DNA of 64,000 nucleotides from UBA5738 sp964603475 (GCA_964603475.1 CAZRVG010000001.1:1-64000), one strand, 5' to 3'. Shown: positions 16,284 to 25,025, counted from the stretch's first letter. Translations and numbers: made by a program. Notes: generated from the sequence alone by a model not told the origin.

Positions 16284-16712
16284 ATGGATAGGAAAAAGAT
16301 AGGAAAAGGAGCTATTGAGTGGATCTGCAGAATTTTTATCATAGCATTACTCTCAGTAGCATTAGGATCTGCCTTCATAGACAGAGCCGACCTTGCGAAG
16401 CAAATGCTTTGGGATATCTCTTGTATTGGTGGAGCAATATTGATTGCCGTTATTGTCGCAAAACACATCAAGCGGCAAGGCGGATGGGCAACTGATATTG
16501 TGATAGCATTTTTTGTTTCACTATTTGCATTAAGAATTGCGGTTGTGCTATCGGATATATTCTATTCAGCGATAGAAGCCACTCAATCCTTAATGGCAGT
16601 GGAAAATGCTACGGCGGCGCTTGGATCGTCTTTAGCGCTTATCGTAATAGCCATACTTGCGATAGATGGCTTATATCAACGATATAAAAGACAATCTGCT
16701 TCATCAACATAG
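16284..16712 (+). CDS. Four-span membrane protein, unknown
   Basis: 142 residues with four hydrophobic segments (about 12-32, 43-62, 72-95, 110-130) and no recognised motif. It has a consensus promoter and a canonical Shine-Dalgarno site, unlike its neighbours, which suggests recent arrival from another lineage. No family can be assigned. Confidence 0.65.
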   Translation: MDRKKIGKGAIEWICRIFIIALLSVALGSAFIDRADLAKQMLWDISCIGGAILIAVIVAKHIKRQGGWATDIVIAFFVSLFALRIAVVLSDIFYSAIEATQSLMAVENATAALGSSLALIVIAILAIDGLYQRYKRQSASST

Positions 16713-16730
16713 AGGATTATCCCTCTTTTT

Positions 16731-16757
16731 TTTACAAATGCGGGTTTGGTGTATAAT
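16731..16757 (+). promoter_or_regulatory. Leaderless promoter of xseA
   Basis: TTTACA (16731-16736), 15 nt, TATAAT (16752-16757), then exactly 6 nt to ATG 16764. Confidence 0.6.
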
Positions 16758-16763
16758 GGGATT

Positions 16764-17978
16764 ATGGAAGATCAAAATCAATCAAATCTCTTTGAGGGGG
16801 CGCCGCTTGGCGTGGCGCAATTTATCGACAAAATCAATTCGCGGATAAAGCCGATAAACGCAAAAATTATCGGCGAGGTGAGCGAAGCCAAACCCGGGCC
16901 CACGGGGCATGTTTATTTTTCATTGAAAGATGAGGATGGCGGTGCGGTGATTTCCTGCGCTCTCTGGAAGTCGCGCGCCGATCTTTTCGGGATTCAATTA
17001 AAAGTTGGAATGAAAATCATCGCCTCCGGCCATTGCGAAATTTATCCGCCCAGCGGCCGGTTTTCATTTATTTGCGACACGATAGAGCTTGCCGGAGAAG
17101 GCGCGCTGAAAGCCGCCTATGACAAATTGCTCAAAGAACTCGCCGCCGAGGGAATTTTTGCACCGGAGAAAAAACGCGCAATTCCTAAATATTGTCGTAA
17201 AATTGGTATTATCACCGCGCGCCAAGGCGCGGTGATCCATGATTTTTTAAACAACATCGGCCAATTCGGCTTTCAAATTGAATTCATTGATTCGCGCGTG
17301 GAAGGCCAGCTGGCGGCGGGCGATTTGCTGGCGTCAATTAACACTTTCAAAAAAAGGCAAATTGATGTTTTGGTGGTGATGCGCGGCGGCGGATCTCTGG
17401 AGGCGATGCTTGCCTTTAACAATGAAACTATCGTGCGCGAAATCGCCAAATTTCCCGTGCCGGTGATCGCGGCAATCGGGCACGACAGGGATATACCGCT
17501 GGCGGCAATGGCCGCGGATCGCGCGGTTTCCACACCCACCGCCGCAGCAAATTTGCTCACCCAATCATGGCAAGAAATTTTTCGCAAACTTGACCATTGC
17601 GAAACCATAATTCTTGGCGGATACAAAAACGCGCTGATCCAAAATCAATCCCGCCTGCGCCAATACGCGGGAATTTTGGCCAACTTCAAATATATTCTGC
17701 AAAGCATCAATCGACGCCTGGACACAATGATGCAAAATTCAATTTTGGCGATAAAAAACAAATTGGCATCATCAAAAAATCAAATTGACTATTTGCAAAA
17801 TTTCATCGCCGCGCACGATCCCGAAAAGCAGTTGAAATTGGGCTATTCCATCGCCAAAATCAACGGCAAAATCGTCAAAAGCGCCAAAAATGTAACTATC
17901 GGCGATAATTTGGATATAAATTTTTGCGATGGTATAATCAATTCCGAAGCAAAAAACAAAAAAATCTATGGAAAATAA
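16764..17978 (+). CDS. xseA: Exodeoxyribonuclease VII large subunit
   Basis: 404 residues. N-terminal OB-fold (about 12-100, GEVSEAKPGPTGHVYFSLKD), then the catalytic domain with GIITARQGAVIHDF, VVMRGGGSLEAM and AIGHDRDIPLAAMAAD, and a C-terminal helical part. With XseB it degrades single-stranded DNA to oligonucleotides. Start chosen at ATG 16764 because the -10 box sits just upstream; the earlier in-frame TTG lies before the -10 box. It overlaps xseB by 11 nt. Confidence 0.93.
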   Translation: MEDQNQSNLFEGAPLGVAQFIDKINSRIKPINAKIIGEVSEAKPGPTGHVYFSLKDEDGGAVISCALWKSRADLFGIQLKVGMKIIASGHCEIYPPSGRFSFICDTIELAGEGALKAAYDKLLKELAAEGIFAPEKKRAIPKYCRKIGIITARQGAVIHDFLNNIGQFGFQIEFIDSRVEGQLAAGDLLASINTFKKRQIDVLVVMRGGGSLEAMLAFNNETIVREIAKFPVPVIAAIGHDRDIPLAAMAADRAVSTPTAAANLLTQSWQEIFRKLDHCETIILGGYKNALIQNQSRLRQYAGILANFKYILQSINRRLDTMMQNSILAIKNKLASSKNQIDYLQNFIAAHDPEKQLKLGYSIAKINGKIVKSAKNVTIGDNLDINFCDGIINSEAKNKKIYGK

Positions 17979-18192
17979 AACCAAAAAGAAATCCCCGAGC
18001 CTGGGAGAAAATCTGGCGCAATTAAACGAGATCGCCGAGTGGTTTGGTGCGCAAAAAGAAGTGGACGTGGAAACCGGAATTGAAAAAGTGAAAACCGCCG
18101 CCGAGCTGATAAAATCCAGCCGCGAAAAGCTCAACAAGCTGGAAAACGAATTCAAAGAAATCGAAAAAGACTTCTCTGAAAATCAAGAATAA
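17968..18192 (+). CDS. xseB: Exodeoxyribonuclease VII small subunit
   Basis: 74 residues, an almost entirely helical protein with LGENLAQLNEI and a C-terminal heptad-like helix (KSSREKLNKLENEFKEIEK). It binds XseA in the exonuclease VII complex. It overlaps the end of xseA. Its C-terminal half recurs as a fragment at 20241-20366. Confidence 0.88.
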   Translation: MENKTKKKSPSLGENLAQLNEIAEWFGAQKEVDVETGIEKVKTAAELIKSSREKLNKLENEFKEIEKDFSENQE

Positions 18193-18205
18193 TTTTAAAA
18201 ACGAT

Positions 18206-18662
18206 ATGAGGCAAATTGAGAGAAATATAGTTTCCGGAATGATTTTTTCAAAAGATGGAAAATTGTTCCAAGGATTGAAGGATCCGCGAAAGGGCGGAGT
18301 ATATTCGGATTGTTGGCATCTTCCCGGAGGCGGAGTTGGTCCAAATGAAACAAGAGAAAATGCCATCGTCAGGGAAAATCAAAGAAGAAACCGGCATCGA
18401 CATTTCCAATTATAAAATCGAATTGATTGATAATTCGGGAATTGGAGAATCAAAAAAAATCATGAAAACAGGAGAGGAGGTTTTATGTAGAATGAATTTT
18501 TTTGTTTACAAAATAGAAATCAATGATAAGAATTCGGCAGATATCAAAATTGATCTCAACGATGATCTTGTTGAATACCGATGGACGAAATTAAAAGAAC
18601 TGCCAAGCCTCAAATTAACCCCGCCATCAACTGAATTATTCAAAAAATTAGGATACATTTAA
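18206..18662 (+). pseudogene. NUDIX hydrolase, frameshifted in the Nudix box
   Basis: Two overlapping frames make one NUDIX protein of about 150 residues. The first frame gives VYSDCWHLPGGGVGPNE and ends in the box; the second resumes with IKEETGID. One extra A in the AAAA run at 18375-18378 breaks GGGVGPNETRENAIVRE from IKEETG. Removing it restores a perfect Nudix box. Either a real inactivating mutation or a sequencing error in a homopolymer. It starts 13 nt after xseB, at the edge of the accessory patch. Confidence 0.8.
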
Positions 18663-18673
18663 ATCAAAAAAAT

Positions 18674-19138
18674 ATGAAAATTACATTTGTGCAAACCGGC
18701 GGAACTATTGATAAAGATTATCCGCAGGGAGAAAACAACCATGGCTATGAATTCAAGATCGGCGAACCGGCGATCAATGCCATTCTCAAAAAAGCCAAAC
18801 CGAATTTTGAATATGAAACTTTTTCGGTTCTCAAAAAAGACAGCCTTGACATAACCGACGAAGACCGCCAAAAGATTTATTCTTTCGTTAAAAACATCGA
18901 GAATGACAAAATAATCATCACCCACGGCACCGACACAATCCACACAACTGCCCAAAAGCTGGCCGATATACCCGGCAAAACCATTATATTAACCGGCGCA
19001 ATGCTACCCGAAAAATTCTACGATTCCGACGCAATGTTCAACATGGGCATGGCAACCGCCGCCGCCCAAACCCTGAATAAAGGCGTATATATCACCCTGT
19101 ACGGACTGATCGTTCCATGGACTAAATTCAAAACTTAA
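18674..19138 (+). CDS. Short asparaginase-domain protein
   Basis: 154 residues with the two N-terminal asparaginase motifs, VQTGGTIDKDY and ITHGTDTIHTTAQ, and LTGAMLPEKF. Full L-asparaginases are about 330 residues, so the C-terminal domain is missing. Stand-alone N-domain proteins of this size are known and end soon after a short PW motif, as here (VPWTKF). It may therefore be complete; its reaction is unproven. Confidence 0.75.
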   Translation: MKITFVQTGGTIDKDYPQGENNHGYEFKIGEPAINAILKKAKPNFEYETFSVLKKDSLDITDEDRQKIYSFVKNIENDKIIITHGTDTIHTTAQKLADIPGKTIILTGAMLPEKFYDSDAMFNMGMATAAAQTLNKGVYITLYGLIVPWTKFKT

Positions 19139-19140
19139 GT

Positions 19141-19159
19141 TCGAAGATTCCACCTTCGA
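19141..19159. repeat. Hairpin after the asparaginase-like gene
   Basis: TCGAAG and CTTCGA around a 7-nt loop directly after the stop codon. There is no T-run, so termination is doubtful. Confidence 0.45.
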
Positions 19160-19216
19160 TAAATTTACAAATATGCTTATTAATTCCAGAGTTTTTAATA
19201 ATTAATGTTATATTCA

Positions 19217-19236
19217 AATTATATTCGAATATAATT
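19217..19236. promoter_or_regulatory. Perfect 20-bp palindrome before the AbrB remnant
   Basis: Arms AATTATATTC and GAATATAATT, with a TATAAT inside (19230-19235). It is a plausible autoregulatory operator of the AbrB-like gene that follows. Confidence 0.5.
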
Positions 19237-19264
19237 CAAATATGGCTTTTATAACTTTTAAATT

Positions 19265-19429
19265 ATGGACCGAAAAACATCAGAAGCCAATTTGCGCCAG
19301 CTGGGAAAGCTGGGCAAGGTGACGCTGGCGGTGACAATCCCGCGCCAGATAATTTTGGAATTAAAATGGAAAGAGAATTAAAAAGTGGTGGTTAAGCGCC
19401 AAGGACAAAAAATCGTAATTGAAGATTAA
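19265..19429 (+). pseudogene. AbrB/SpoVT-like antitoxin remnant with internal stop
   Basis: 54 codons. VTLAVTIPRQIILEL is the swapped-hairpin AbrB signature, followed by WKEN, a TAA at 19379-19381, then VVVKRQGQKIVIED in the same frame. Restoring a sense codon gives an intact MazE/AbrB-type DNA-binding domain. No toxin partner follows directly. It is a decayed regulator or antitoxin in the accessory patch. Confidence 0.7.
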
Positions 19430-19475
19430 CCACAAGAGAAAAACGCCTGATGCTATATAACGGCAATCTATACAC

Positions 19476-19503
19476 TTGACATTGAGTAAATTATTTATAA
19501 TAC
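19476..19503 (+). promoter_or_regulatory. Promoter of the NYN gene
   Basis: TTGACA (19476-19481) with TAATAC (19498-19503) at 16 nt, or TATAAT (19496-19501) at 14 nt. Confidence 0.55.
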
Positions 19504-19518
19504 TAATAACATAAAGTC

Positions 19519-19546
19519 TCCTGCGCCTACCTTGTAGTGTGCAGGA
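19519..19546 (+). promoter_or_regulatory. Structured 5' leader hairpin before the NYN gene
   Basis: Outer stem TCCTGC with GCAGGA and inner stem CTAC with GTAG around CTT, 20 nt before the ATG. A ribonuclease gene with its own leader hairpin could be self-regulated; this is inference. Confidence 0.5.
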
Positions 19547-19565
19547 TTTCGTTTAATAATAAGAT

Positions 19566-20231
19566 ATGCTTTCCGAAAATAAAGTTAATATTTATATTGA
19601 CGGCGGTAATTTTCATCACTTGGCATTAAAAAAGATCGGAGGCGAAGAATTGAATTTTGATTTTGAGGCATTTGCAAATTTTTTGTCAGAAACAAGAATA
19701 ATTCCTGATATGGGCAAACGTTTCTATGTCGGCACGGTAAGAGAAAAAGCTGGTGATGGGCGCAGTAAAGAAATAATGGCGCGGCAAACAAAATTATTCA
19801 CTTTATTGCGAGCGAGCGGCTGGGAACTAAAAACGAGCAAACTAAGATTGAGAACGGAAAAAATTACGATCGATGCCAGAGTTGAGGACTTTAAAAATAT
19901 TCTTAAGGCAGGAATCAAAGAAATCAAAATGGTTAGAATAAGAGAGAAGGGCATAGATGTTAAAATTGCAACCGATTTGATTGTCGGCGCGCTTGATAAC
20001 AAATATGACACTGCGATTCTTGTCAGTTCGGACACCGATCTTGTTCCCGCGATGGATTGGGTTCGAAAAAGGTTGAATAAAAAGATAGAATATATTGGTT
20101 TCTCAATCGAGAATAATCATCTTAAAGAAAAAACAATGCCGTCTCAAGGGATGATATCGCATTCCGATATTCAAAGAATATTAGTTCAATCAGATATAGA
20201 AAAATTTATGCACCCCTCTTTGTTTCGATAA
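19566..20231 (+). CDS. NYN-domain ribonuclease (LabA/DUF88-like)
   Basis: 221 residues. PIN-like NYN fold with acidic clusters: NIYIDGGNFHH near the N-terminus, GIDVKIATDLI in the middle and LVSSDTDLVPAM. These match the metal-binding aspartates of NYN RNases. It probably cleaves RNA; the target is unknown. It has its own promoter and leader hairpin, and is followed by a fragment of xseB and by hicBA. Confidence 0.85.
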   Translation: MLSENKVNIYIDGGNFHHLALKKIGGEELNFDFEAFANFLSETRIIPDMGKRFYVGTVREKAGDGRSKEIMARQTKLFTLLRASGWELKTSKLRLRTEKITIDARVEDFKNILKAGIKEIKMVRIREKGIDVKIATDLIVGALDNKYDTAILVSSDTDLVPAMDWVRKRLNKKIEYIGFSIENNHLKEKTMPSQGMISHSDIQRILVQSDIEKFMHPSLFR

Positions 20232-20240
20232 ATCTTGGAA

Positions 20241-20366
20241 ATGGAAAAAGTGAAAATTGCCGCCGAACTGATAAAATCCAGCCGCGAAAAATTAAACAAA
20301 CTAGAAAACGAATTCAAAGAAATCGAAAAAGATTTTTCCGAAACCGCCGCCGATAGTAACGATTAA
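20241..20366 (+). pseudogene. Partial second copy of xseB (C-terminal half)
   Basis: 41 codons beginning MEKVKIAAELIKSS and matching the xseB C-terminal half (DNA 18079-18178) at about 88 of 100 bases by eye. All but about two codon changes are synonymous, so the copies diverged while both were selected, for example in two strains. The end differs (ETAADSND). It marks the right edge of the segment inserted after xseB. Confidence 0.8.
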
Positions 20367-20383
20367 TAACAGGTCATAAAAAT

Positions 20384-20411
20384 TTGACAAAAGAGATGAT
20401 AAGGGCATAAT
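20384..20411 (+). promoter_or_regulatory. Leaderless promoter of hicBA
   Basis: TTGACA (20384-20389), 16 nt, CATAAT (20406-20411), then exactly 6 nt to ATG 20418. Confidence 0.65.
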
Positions 20412-20417
20412 CAAAAT

Positions 20418-20678
20418 ATGGAAAATAAAATAATTCAATTTAATACTCAAGTTTGGAAAGAGGGGGGTATGTATGTTTCTTACGCACCGCAACTGGATGT
20501 GTCTTCTTGCGGCAACACAATTGATGAGGCAAAAAAAAATATCCGCGAAGCTGTCGGCTCATTTCTTTCCGAAGCTCAAAAAATGGGTACTCTTGACCAA
20601 ATTTTGAATGAAGCTGGTTTTTCGGGATCACGAGCTCCGGAAATAATTGCTTTTGAAAAAATGAGTTTGGCGGTATGA
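20418..20678 (+). CDS. hicB: HicB-like antitoxin
   Basis: 86 residues: partial RNase H-like HicB fold with YVSYAPQLDVSSCGNTIDEAKKNIREAV. No separate DNA-binding domain is evident. It should neutralise the HicA RNase. It overlaps hicA by 4 nt. Antitoxin first is the reverse of the classical hicAB order but is common. Confidence 0.83.
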   Translation: MENKIIQFNTQVWKEGGMYVSYAPQLDVSSCGNTIDEAKKNIREAVGSFLSEAQKMGTLDQILNEAGFSGSRAPEIIAFEKMSLAV

Positions 20679-20902
20679 GAATAACACCGGTTAACTATCA
20701 GCGATTGGTGTGCGTTTTTGAAAAAGCCGGTTTCAATTATTCCCGCACAAACGGCGATCATCTGATTTATACAAACAATAATTGTCCGCGCCCGCTGGTA
20801 ATACCAAAATACGCGAATGTTCCGATATTCATCATCAAAAATCTTATGCGGTTATGCGATATGAACAGAAAAACATATTTTTACCTGTTATCAAAATGCT
20901 AG
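20675..20902 (+). CDS. hicA: HicA-like mRNA interferase toxin
   Basis: 75 residues with the dsRBD-like HicA fold: a Phe/Gly-rich start (FEKAGFNYSRTNGDHLIY) holding the active His of the GDH block, then LVIPKYANVPIFIIKNLMR. It cleaves mRNA when free of HicB. Intact by length. Confidence 0.83.
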   Translation: MRITPVNYQRLVCVFEKAGFNYSRTNGDHLIYTNNNCPRPLVIPKYANVPIFIIKNLMRLCDMNRKTYFYLLSKC

Positions 20903-20904
20903 AG

Positions 20905-20930
20905 AGCCGCCCGAATGGCGGTTTTCTGCT
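20905..20930 (+). terminator. Weak terminator after hicA
   Basis: CCGCC pairs with GGCGG around CGAAT, followed by TTTT-C-T. Confidence 0.45.
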
Positions 20931-20932
20931 TC

Positions 20933-21268
20933 TTATTTAACTTGCGATCCTTCGGCGACCGAGTCGTTAACGCGCAGAGGGAGATGAATGGATTCGTCGC
21001 CGGCGGCAAGCATCATTCCTTGGCTGATGCCTTCGCCCAATTTGCGTTCGGCGAGATTGACGATGAAAACATATTTGTTGCCGATTAAATCCGCAAAATT
21101 CACAAATTTGCGGATGCCGGCAAAAATCGTGCGCTCGCCGATTTCTTCGCCAAAATCTACTTTCATTTCAATCAATTTGTTGCTCCACTCCGGTTCGGAG
21201 GCTTCCAAAACCTTGCCGACGCGCAAATCCAATTTTTCAAAATCACTATATTCAATTATTGGTTTCAT
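20933..21268 (-). CDS. tRNA-binding domain protein (CsaA/Trbp111-like)
   Basis: 111 residues from the ATG at 21268. OB-fold tRNA-binding domain with LDLRVGKVLEAS, GERTIFAGIRKF, VFIVNLAERKLG and SQGMMLAA. The fold is the same as the MetRS C-terminal domain and CsaA. It dimerises and binds tRNA or acts as a chaperone. It stands alone, convergent with hicA. Confidence 0.85.
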   Translation of the reverse strand: MKPIIEYSDFEKLDLRVGKVLEASEPEWSNKLIEMKVDFGEEIGERTIFAGIRKFVNFADLIGNKYVFIVNLAERKLGEGISQGMMLAAGDESIHLPLRVNDSVAEGSQVK

Positions 21269-21345
21269 TAATTTGTTTATTACAGCTACTATAATTAGTT
21301 CATTACCACAAAAGCGCGGCAAATAAAACCTCTATTTTGTTCGCA

Positions 21346-21373
21346 TTGGACTTTATCCGCGGAATAGTATATT
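21346..21373 (+). promoter_or_regulatory. Promoter of the S41 protease
   Basis: TTGGAC (21346-21351), 16 nt, TATATT (21368-21373), with a leader of about 40 nt. Confidence 0.5.
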
Positions 21374-21418
21374 CTATTGTTGTTGAAACAAAAAATCAAT
21401 CATCCAACAATTTCGCTT

Positions 21419-22621
21419 ATGAAATTATTCAACAAATCAGATAGCAAAAACGAAACACAAAAAAATAATATTCCATTGGTGATCTTGGCGGTTTTGGCCG
21501 CTTTCGCGCTGGGAATTTGGAGCGGCAAAACCGATTGCCCGAAGCTGCCGCCCGAAGATGTTGATTTGTCGCTTTTTTGGAAAACCTGGCACACCTTGGA
21601 AGAAAACTTTGTTGATAAAGACAAAATCGATCACGAACAAATGGTTTATGGCGCGATTGACGGGATGGTAGCCTCCGTGGGCGATCCTTATACCGCGTTT
21701 TTTGATCCCGCCGATTCAAAAAAATTCTTGGAAGACACTTCCGGATCTTTTGAAGGCGTGGGAATGGAAATCGGTATCAAAAATGAACAGCTTCAAGTGA
21801 TCACTCCGCTGGAAAATACCCCGGCGCAAAACGCCGGAATTCGCGCCGGAGACATAATTGTGGCGATTGACGGAAAATCATCGACGGGAATCAGCACCGA
21901 TGAAGCGGTTAATCTGATTCGCGGAGAAAAGGGAACTCAGGTTGTTCTCACAATGTACCGCGAAGACTGGAAGGAAACCAAAGATTTTCCCATAACTCGC
22001 GCGGTAATCCAAGTTCCGTCGCTTGAATGGGAGATCAGGGAAAATGACATTGCCTATATTCAATTATATCAATTCACCGAAGTTGCCGCCAAAGATTTCA
22101 AAACCGCGGCCATAGATATTGTCAACAGCCCCGCGAAAAAGATTATTCTTGACTTGCGCAATAATCCGGGCGGATACCTTTCCGTGTCTCAAGATATTGC
22201 CGGATGGTTTTTAAAAAAAGGCATGATCGTGACCAGAGAAACAATGGGCACCCAAAACCAAGAAATCGAATACAAATCAAACGGCCCGTCGCTTCTGACC
22301 AAATATCCGATTGTGGTACTAATCAACGGCGGTTCCGCCTCCGCGTCGGAAATTTTGGCGGGAGCCCTGCGCGATAACCGGCAAATTCAGCTTGTGGGAG
22401 AGAAATCCTTTGGCAAGGGTTCCGTGCAACAACTAATGACACTTGACGGCGGTTCGTCTTTGAAAGTAACAATCGCCAAGTGGCTCACTCCCAACGGCGA
22501 CCAAATTTCCGATATCGGACTGGATCCGGATATAGAGGTTGAGAAAACAACAGAAGATGAAGAAGACAACATTGACCCCCAACTGGACAAGGCTATTGAA
22601 ATTGTAAAAAATTTGGAGTAG
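21419..22621 (+). CDS. S41 carboxyl-terminal processing protease (CtpA/CtpB-like)
   Basis: 400 residues: membrane anchor (about 17-35), helical region, PDZ domain (about 95-190, DTSGSFEGVGMEI to GTQVVLTMYR), and the S41 protease domain with catalytic Ser in NGGSASASEI and Lys in VGEKSFGKGSVQQ. It trims extracytoplasmic proteins from their C-termini. Start chosen at ATG 21419, which opens directly on the charged N-terminus before the membrane segment. Ends in an acidic tail. Confidence 0.93.
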   Translation: MKLFNKSDSKNETQKNNIPLVILAVLAAFALGIWSGKTDCPKLPPEDVDLSLFWKTWHTLEENFVDKDKIDHEQMVYGAIDGMVASVGDPYTAFFDPADSKKFLEDTSGSFEGVGMEIGIKNEQLQVITPLENTPAQNAGIRAGDIIVAIDGKSSTGISTDEAVNLIRGEKGTQVVLTMYREDWKETKDFPITRAVIQVPSLEWEIRENDIAYIQLYQFTEVAAKDFKTAAIDIVNSPAKKIILDLRNNPGGYLSVSQDIAGWFLKKGMIVTRETMGTQNQEIEYKSNGPSLLTKYPIVVLINGGSASASEILAGALRDNRQIQLVGEKSFGKGSVQQLMTLDGGSSLKVTIAKWLTPNGDQISDIGLDPDIEVEKTTEDEEDNIDPQLDKAIEIVKNLE

Positions 22622-22749
22622 AATAAATCATTGAAGCATCTAATCATTTAAACATAAAAAATATTTAATCATAGAAAATATTTAATCACTGAAATTCGCA
22701 CATTGATGATTATATGATTTTCATGATTATATGATTATATAATTCGGTT
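22622..22749 (+). repeat. AT-rich TTTAATCAT word repeats before rplI
   Basis: Several imperfect copies of ATTTAATCAT and ATGATTATAT. Similar words occur before rpmA (25427-25460) and ychF (31960-32040). Confidence 0.55.
22738..22743 (+). promoter_or_regulatory. Leaderless -10 box of rplI
   Basis: TATAAT, then exactly 6 nt to ATG 22750. Confidence 0.6.
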
Positions 22750-23199
22750 ATGAAAGTTATACTATTGCAAGATATTGAAAAAGTGGGAAAGAAGTTTGAA
22801 GTTAAGGACGTTGCTGACGGCTTTGCCAAAAATCATCTTTTCCCCAAAAAAATGGCGCAAATCGCCACCAAAAATGCTTTGGTTTGGGCGCAAACCCAGC
22901 GTGAAATCGCCGCAAAGGCTACAGAGAAAGAATTGGCCGAAATTCAAGCGAAAGCCGGCGCATTGGATGGTCAGGAAATTTCAATTTCGGTAAAAGTGGG
23001 CGACCAAGACCAGCTCTTTGAGTCAATAACCGCGCAAAAAATCACCGAAACCTTAAAAGAGAGCGGATCAGATATCGACAAAAAGCAAATCAATCTGAAA
23101 GAGCCGATAAAAGAGCTTGGGGAATACCCGATAAAAATCAGCTTCCCGCACAACCTGGAAGCCGAGATCAAGCTGATCGTAAACGCCAAAGAACAATAG
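22750..23199 (+). CDS. rplI: 50S ribosomal protein L9
   Basis: 149 residues: N-terminal domain with MKVILLQDIEKVGKKFEVKD and FAKNHLFPKKMA, the long linker helix, and the C-terminal domain with SITAQKITETLK. Full length. It binds 23S rRNA near L1. Its presence helps to place the genome, because bL9 is reported missing from some CPR lineages. Confidence 0.95.
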   Translation: MKVILLQDIEKVGKKFEVKDVADGFAKNHLFPKKMAQIATKNALVWAQTQREIAAKATEKELAEIQAKAGALDGQEISISVKVGDQDQLFESITAQKITETLKESGSDIDKKQINLKEPIKELGEYPIKISFPHNLEAEIKLIVNAKEQ

Positions 23200-23212
23200 G
23201 TGATAATTTTTG

Positions 23213-23236
23213 CGCCCCGCTCATCCAAGCGGGGCG
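23213..23236 (+). terminator. Hairpin after rplI
   Basis: CGCCCCGC and GCGGGGCG around TCATCCAA: a strong GC stem but only a short TT after it. Confidence 0.55.
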
Positions 23237-23393
23237 TTAACAAATTAAAAGTTAAAAAATCAAAGTGAAAAATTAAGATAAAATCTCTACGGAATTTTGG
23301 TTTTACAATTTAAAATTTTTTCGCCAAAAGCGGTTGCGCCTATGGCGCAAATTGTCATTTTGATTTTTGATTTTTTAATTTTCAATTTGAAAC

Positions 23394-25025
23394 ATGGTAA
23401 AGTATATTTTTGTTGCCGGAGGCGTAATGTCCTCGATCGGCAAGGGCATTACCACCGCCTCAATCGGCAAAATTTTAAAAAGCAAGGGATTTAAAGTGAC
23501 CGCGGTAAAATTTGATCCCTACATCAACGTTGACGCCGGCACGATGAACCCAATCGAACACGGCGAGGTTTTCGTCACCGACGACGGCACCGAGTGCGAT
23601 CAGGACGTGGGAAACTATGAACGGTTTTTGGATACGGATTTAAGCTCCGCAAATTACGCCACCACCGGCAAAGTATATCTTTCGGTAATTGAGCGCGAAC
23701 GCAACTTGGGATATAACGGCAAGTGCGTTGAAGTGGTTCCCGACATCCCCAATGAAGTAATCCGCCGCATTGATAACGCTGCCAAAAAAGCAAAAGCTGA
23801 ATTCGTTATTATTGAAATCGGCGGAACGGTCGGCGAATACCAAAATATGCTTTTTTTGGAAGCCGCGCGGATGTTAAAATTAAAAAATCCAAAAAACGTC
23901 GTCTTTGTGCTTTTGGGATATTTGCCGATTCCGGAAATGGTGGGCGAAATGAAGACCAAGCCGGTGCAAAACGCTTGCAAGCAGTTAAACGCCGCGGGCA
24001 TCCAGCCGGATTTTATCATCGGACGATCGTCGCAATCCATTGACGCGCCGCGCAAAGAAAAAATTTCTATTTTCTGCAATGTTAATACCAAGGATGTGAT
24101 CTCTTCACCCGACGCAAAATCCATTTATCAAGTACCTCTTGATTTTGCCGCCGAAAATTTGGGGAATCGCATTCTGGCAAAATTCAAAACAAAACCGCGC
24201 AAAAATAATTTTGGCAATTGGGAAAAATTAGTAAATACAATCAACAAGGCGAATAATCCGGTAAAAATCGGCATTGTGGGGAAATATTTCGAATCGGGAA
24301 AATTCACTTTAATGGATTCCTATATTTCCGTGATTGAGTCCATAAAGCACGCGGCATGGTTTTATAATCAAGCACCCGAGATCACCTGGCTTTCATCGGA
24401 AAATTACGAAAAAGACGCCAAGAATTTGGCGGAACTGAAGGAATATGACGGGATTATCATCCCCGGAGGATTTGGCAACCGAGGAGTGGAAGGAAAAATT
24501 TTGGCCGTTGAATATTGCCGAAAAAATAAAATTCCTTTTTTGGGGTTGTGCCTGGGAATGCAATTGGCAACAATTGAATTCGCCCGCAACGCTTGCGGCA
24601 TAAAAAACGCCACATCAACGGAATTTGATCCCAAAGCCAAGGAACCGGTGATTGATCTGATGCCCGAACAATATGAACTGTTGAAAACAAAAAAAATGGG
24701 CGCCACGATGCGGCTGGGCGCCTATGACTGCGAATTGACGCCGGGAACTCGCGCTCATAATGCCTACGAAAAAAAGGCGGCGATTTCCGAACGACACCGC
24801 CACCGCTATGAATTGAACAACAATTACCGCCAAATTTTGCAGGATAACGGATTGGTAATTTCAGGCAACAACCCGCAAAAAAACCTGGCCGAGATCATTG
24901 AATTAAAAGACCATCCCTTCTTTATGGCTTCGCAATTCCACCCGGAATTTAAATCCCGCCCCCTGCGCCCGCACCCGCTCTTCCGCGAATTCATCAAAGC
25001 CTCGATAAAAAATCCCAAATCCTAA
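23394..25025 (+). CDS. pyrG: CTP synthase
   Basis: 543 residues. Synthetase domain with GGVMSSIGKGITTASIG and GTVGEYQNM, then the class I glutamine amidotransferase domain with LGLCLGMQLA (catalytic Cys) and SQFHPEFKSRP. It makes CTP from UTP, ATP and glutamine. Full length. The AT-rich spacer upstream has no clear consensus promoter. Confidence 0.96.
   Translation: MVKYIFVAGGVMSSIGKGITTASIGKILKSKGFKVTAVKFDPYINVDAGTMNPIEHGEVFVTDDGTECDQDVGNYERFLDTDLSSANYATTGKVYLSVIERERNLGYNGKCVEVVPDIPNEVIRRIDNAAKKAKAEFVIIEIGGTVGEYQNMLFLEAARMLKLKNPKNVVFVLLGYLPIPEMVGEMKTKPVQNACKQLNAAGIQPDFIIGRSSQSIDAPRKEKISIFCNVNTKDVISSPDAKSIYQVPLDFAAENLGNRILAKFKTKPRKNNFGNWEKLVNTINKANNPVKIGIVGKYFESGKFTLMDSYISVIESIKHAAWFYNQAPEITWLSSENYEKDAKNLAELKEYDGIIIPGGFGNRGVEGKILAVEYCRKNKIPFLGLCLGMQLATIEFARNACGIKNATSTEFDPKAKEPVIDLMPEQYELLKTKKMGATMRLGAYDCELTPGTRAHNAYEKKAAISERHRHRYELNNNYRQILQDNGLVISGNNPQKNLAEIIELKDHPFFMASQFHPEFKSRPLRPHPLFREFIKASIKNPKS

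Noticed and set aside
19242..19320. A short frame starting at ATG 19242
   Set aside because: It stops after about 26 codons; the AbrB-type frame from 19265 is much better supported.
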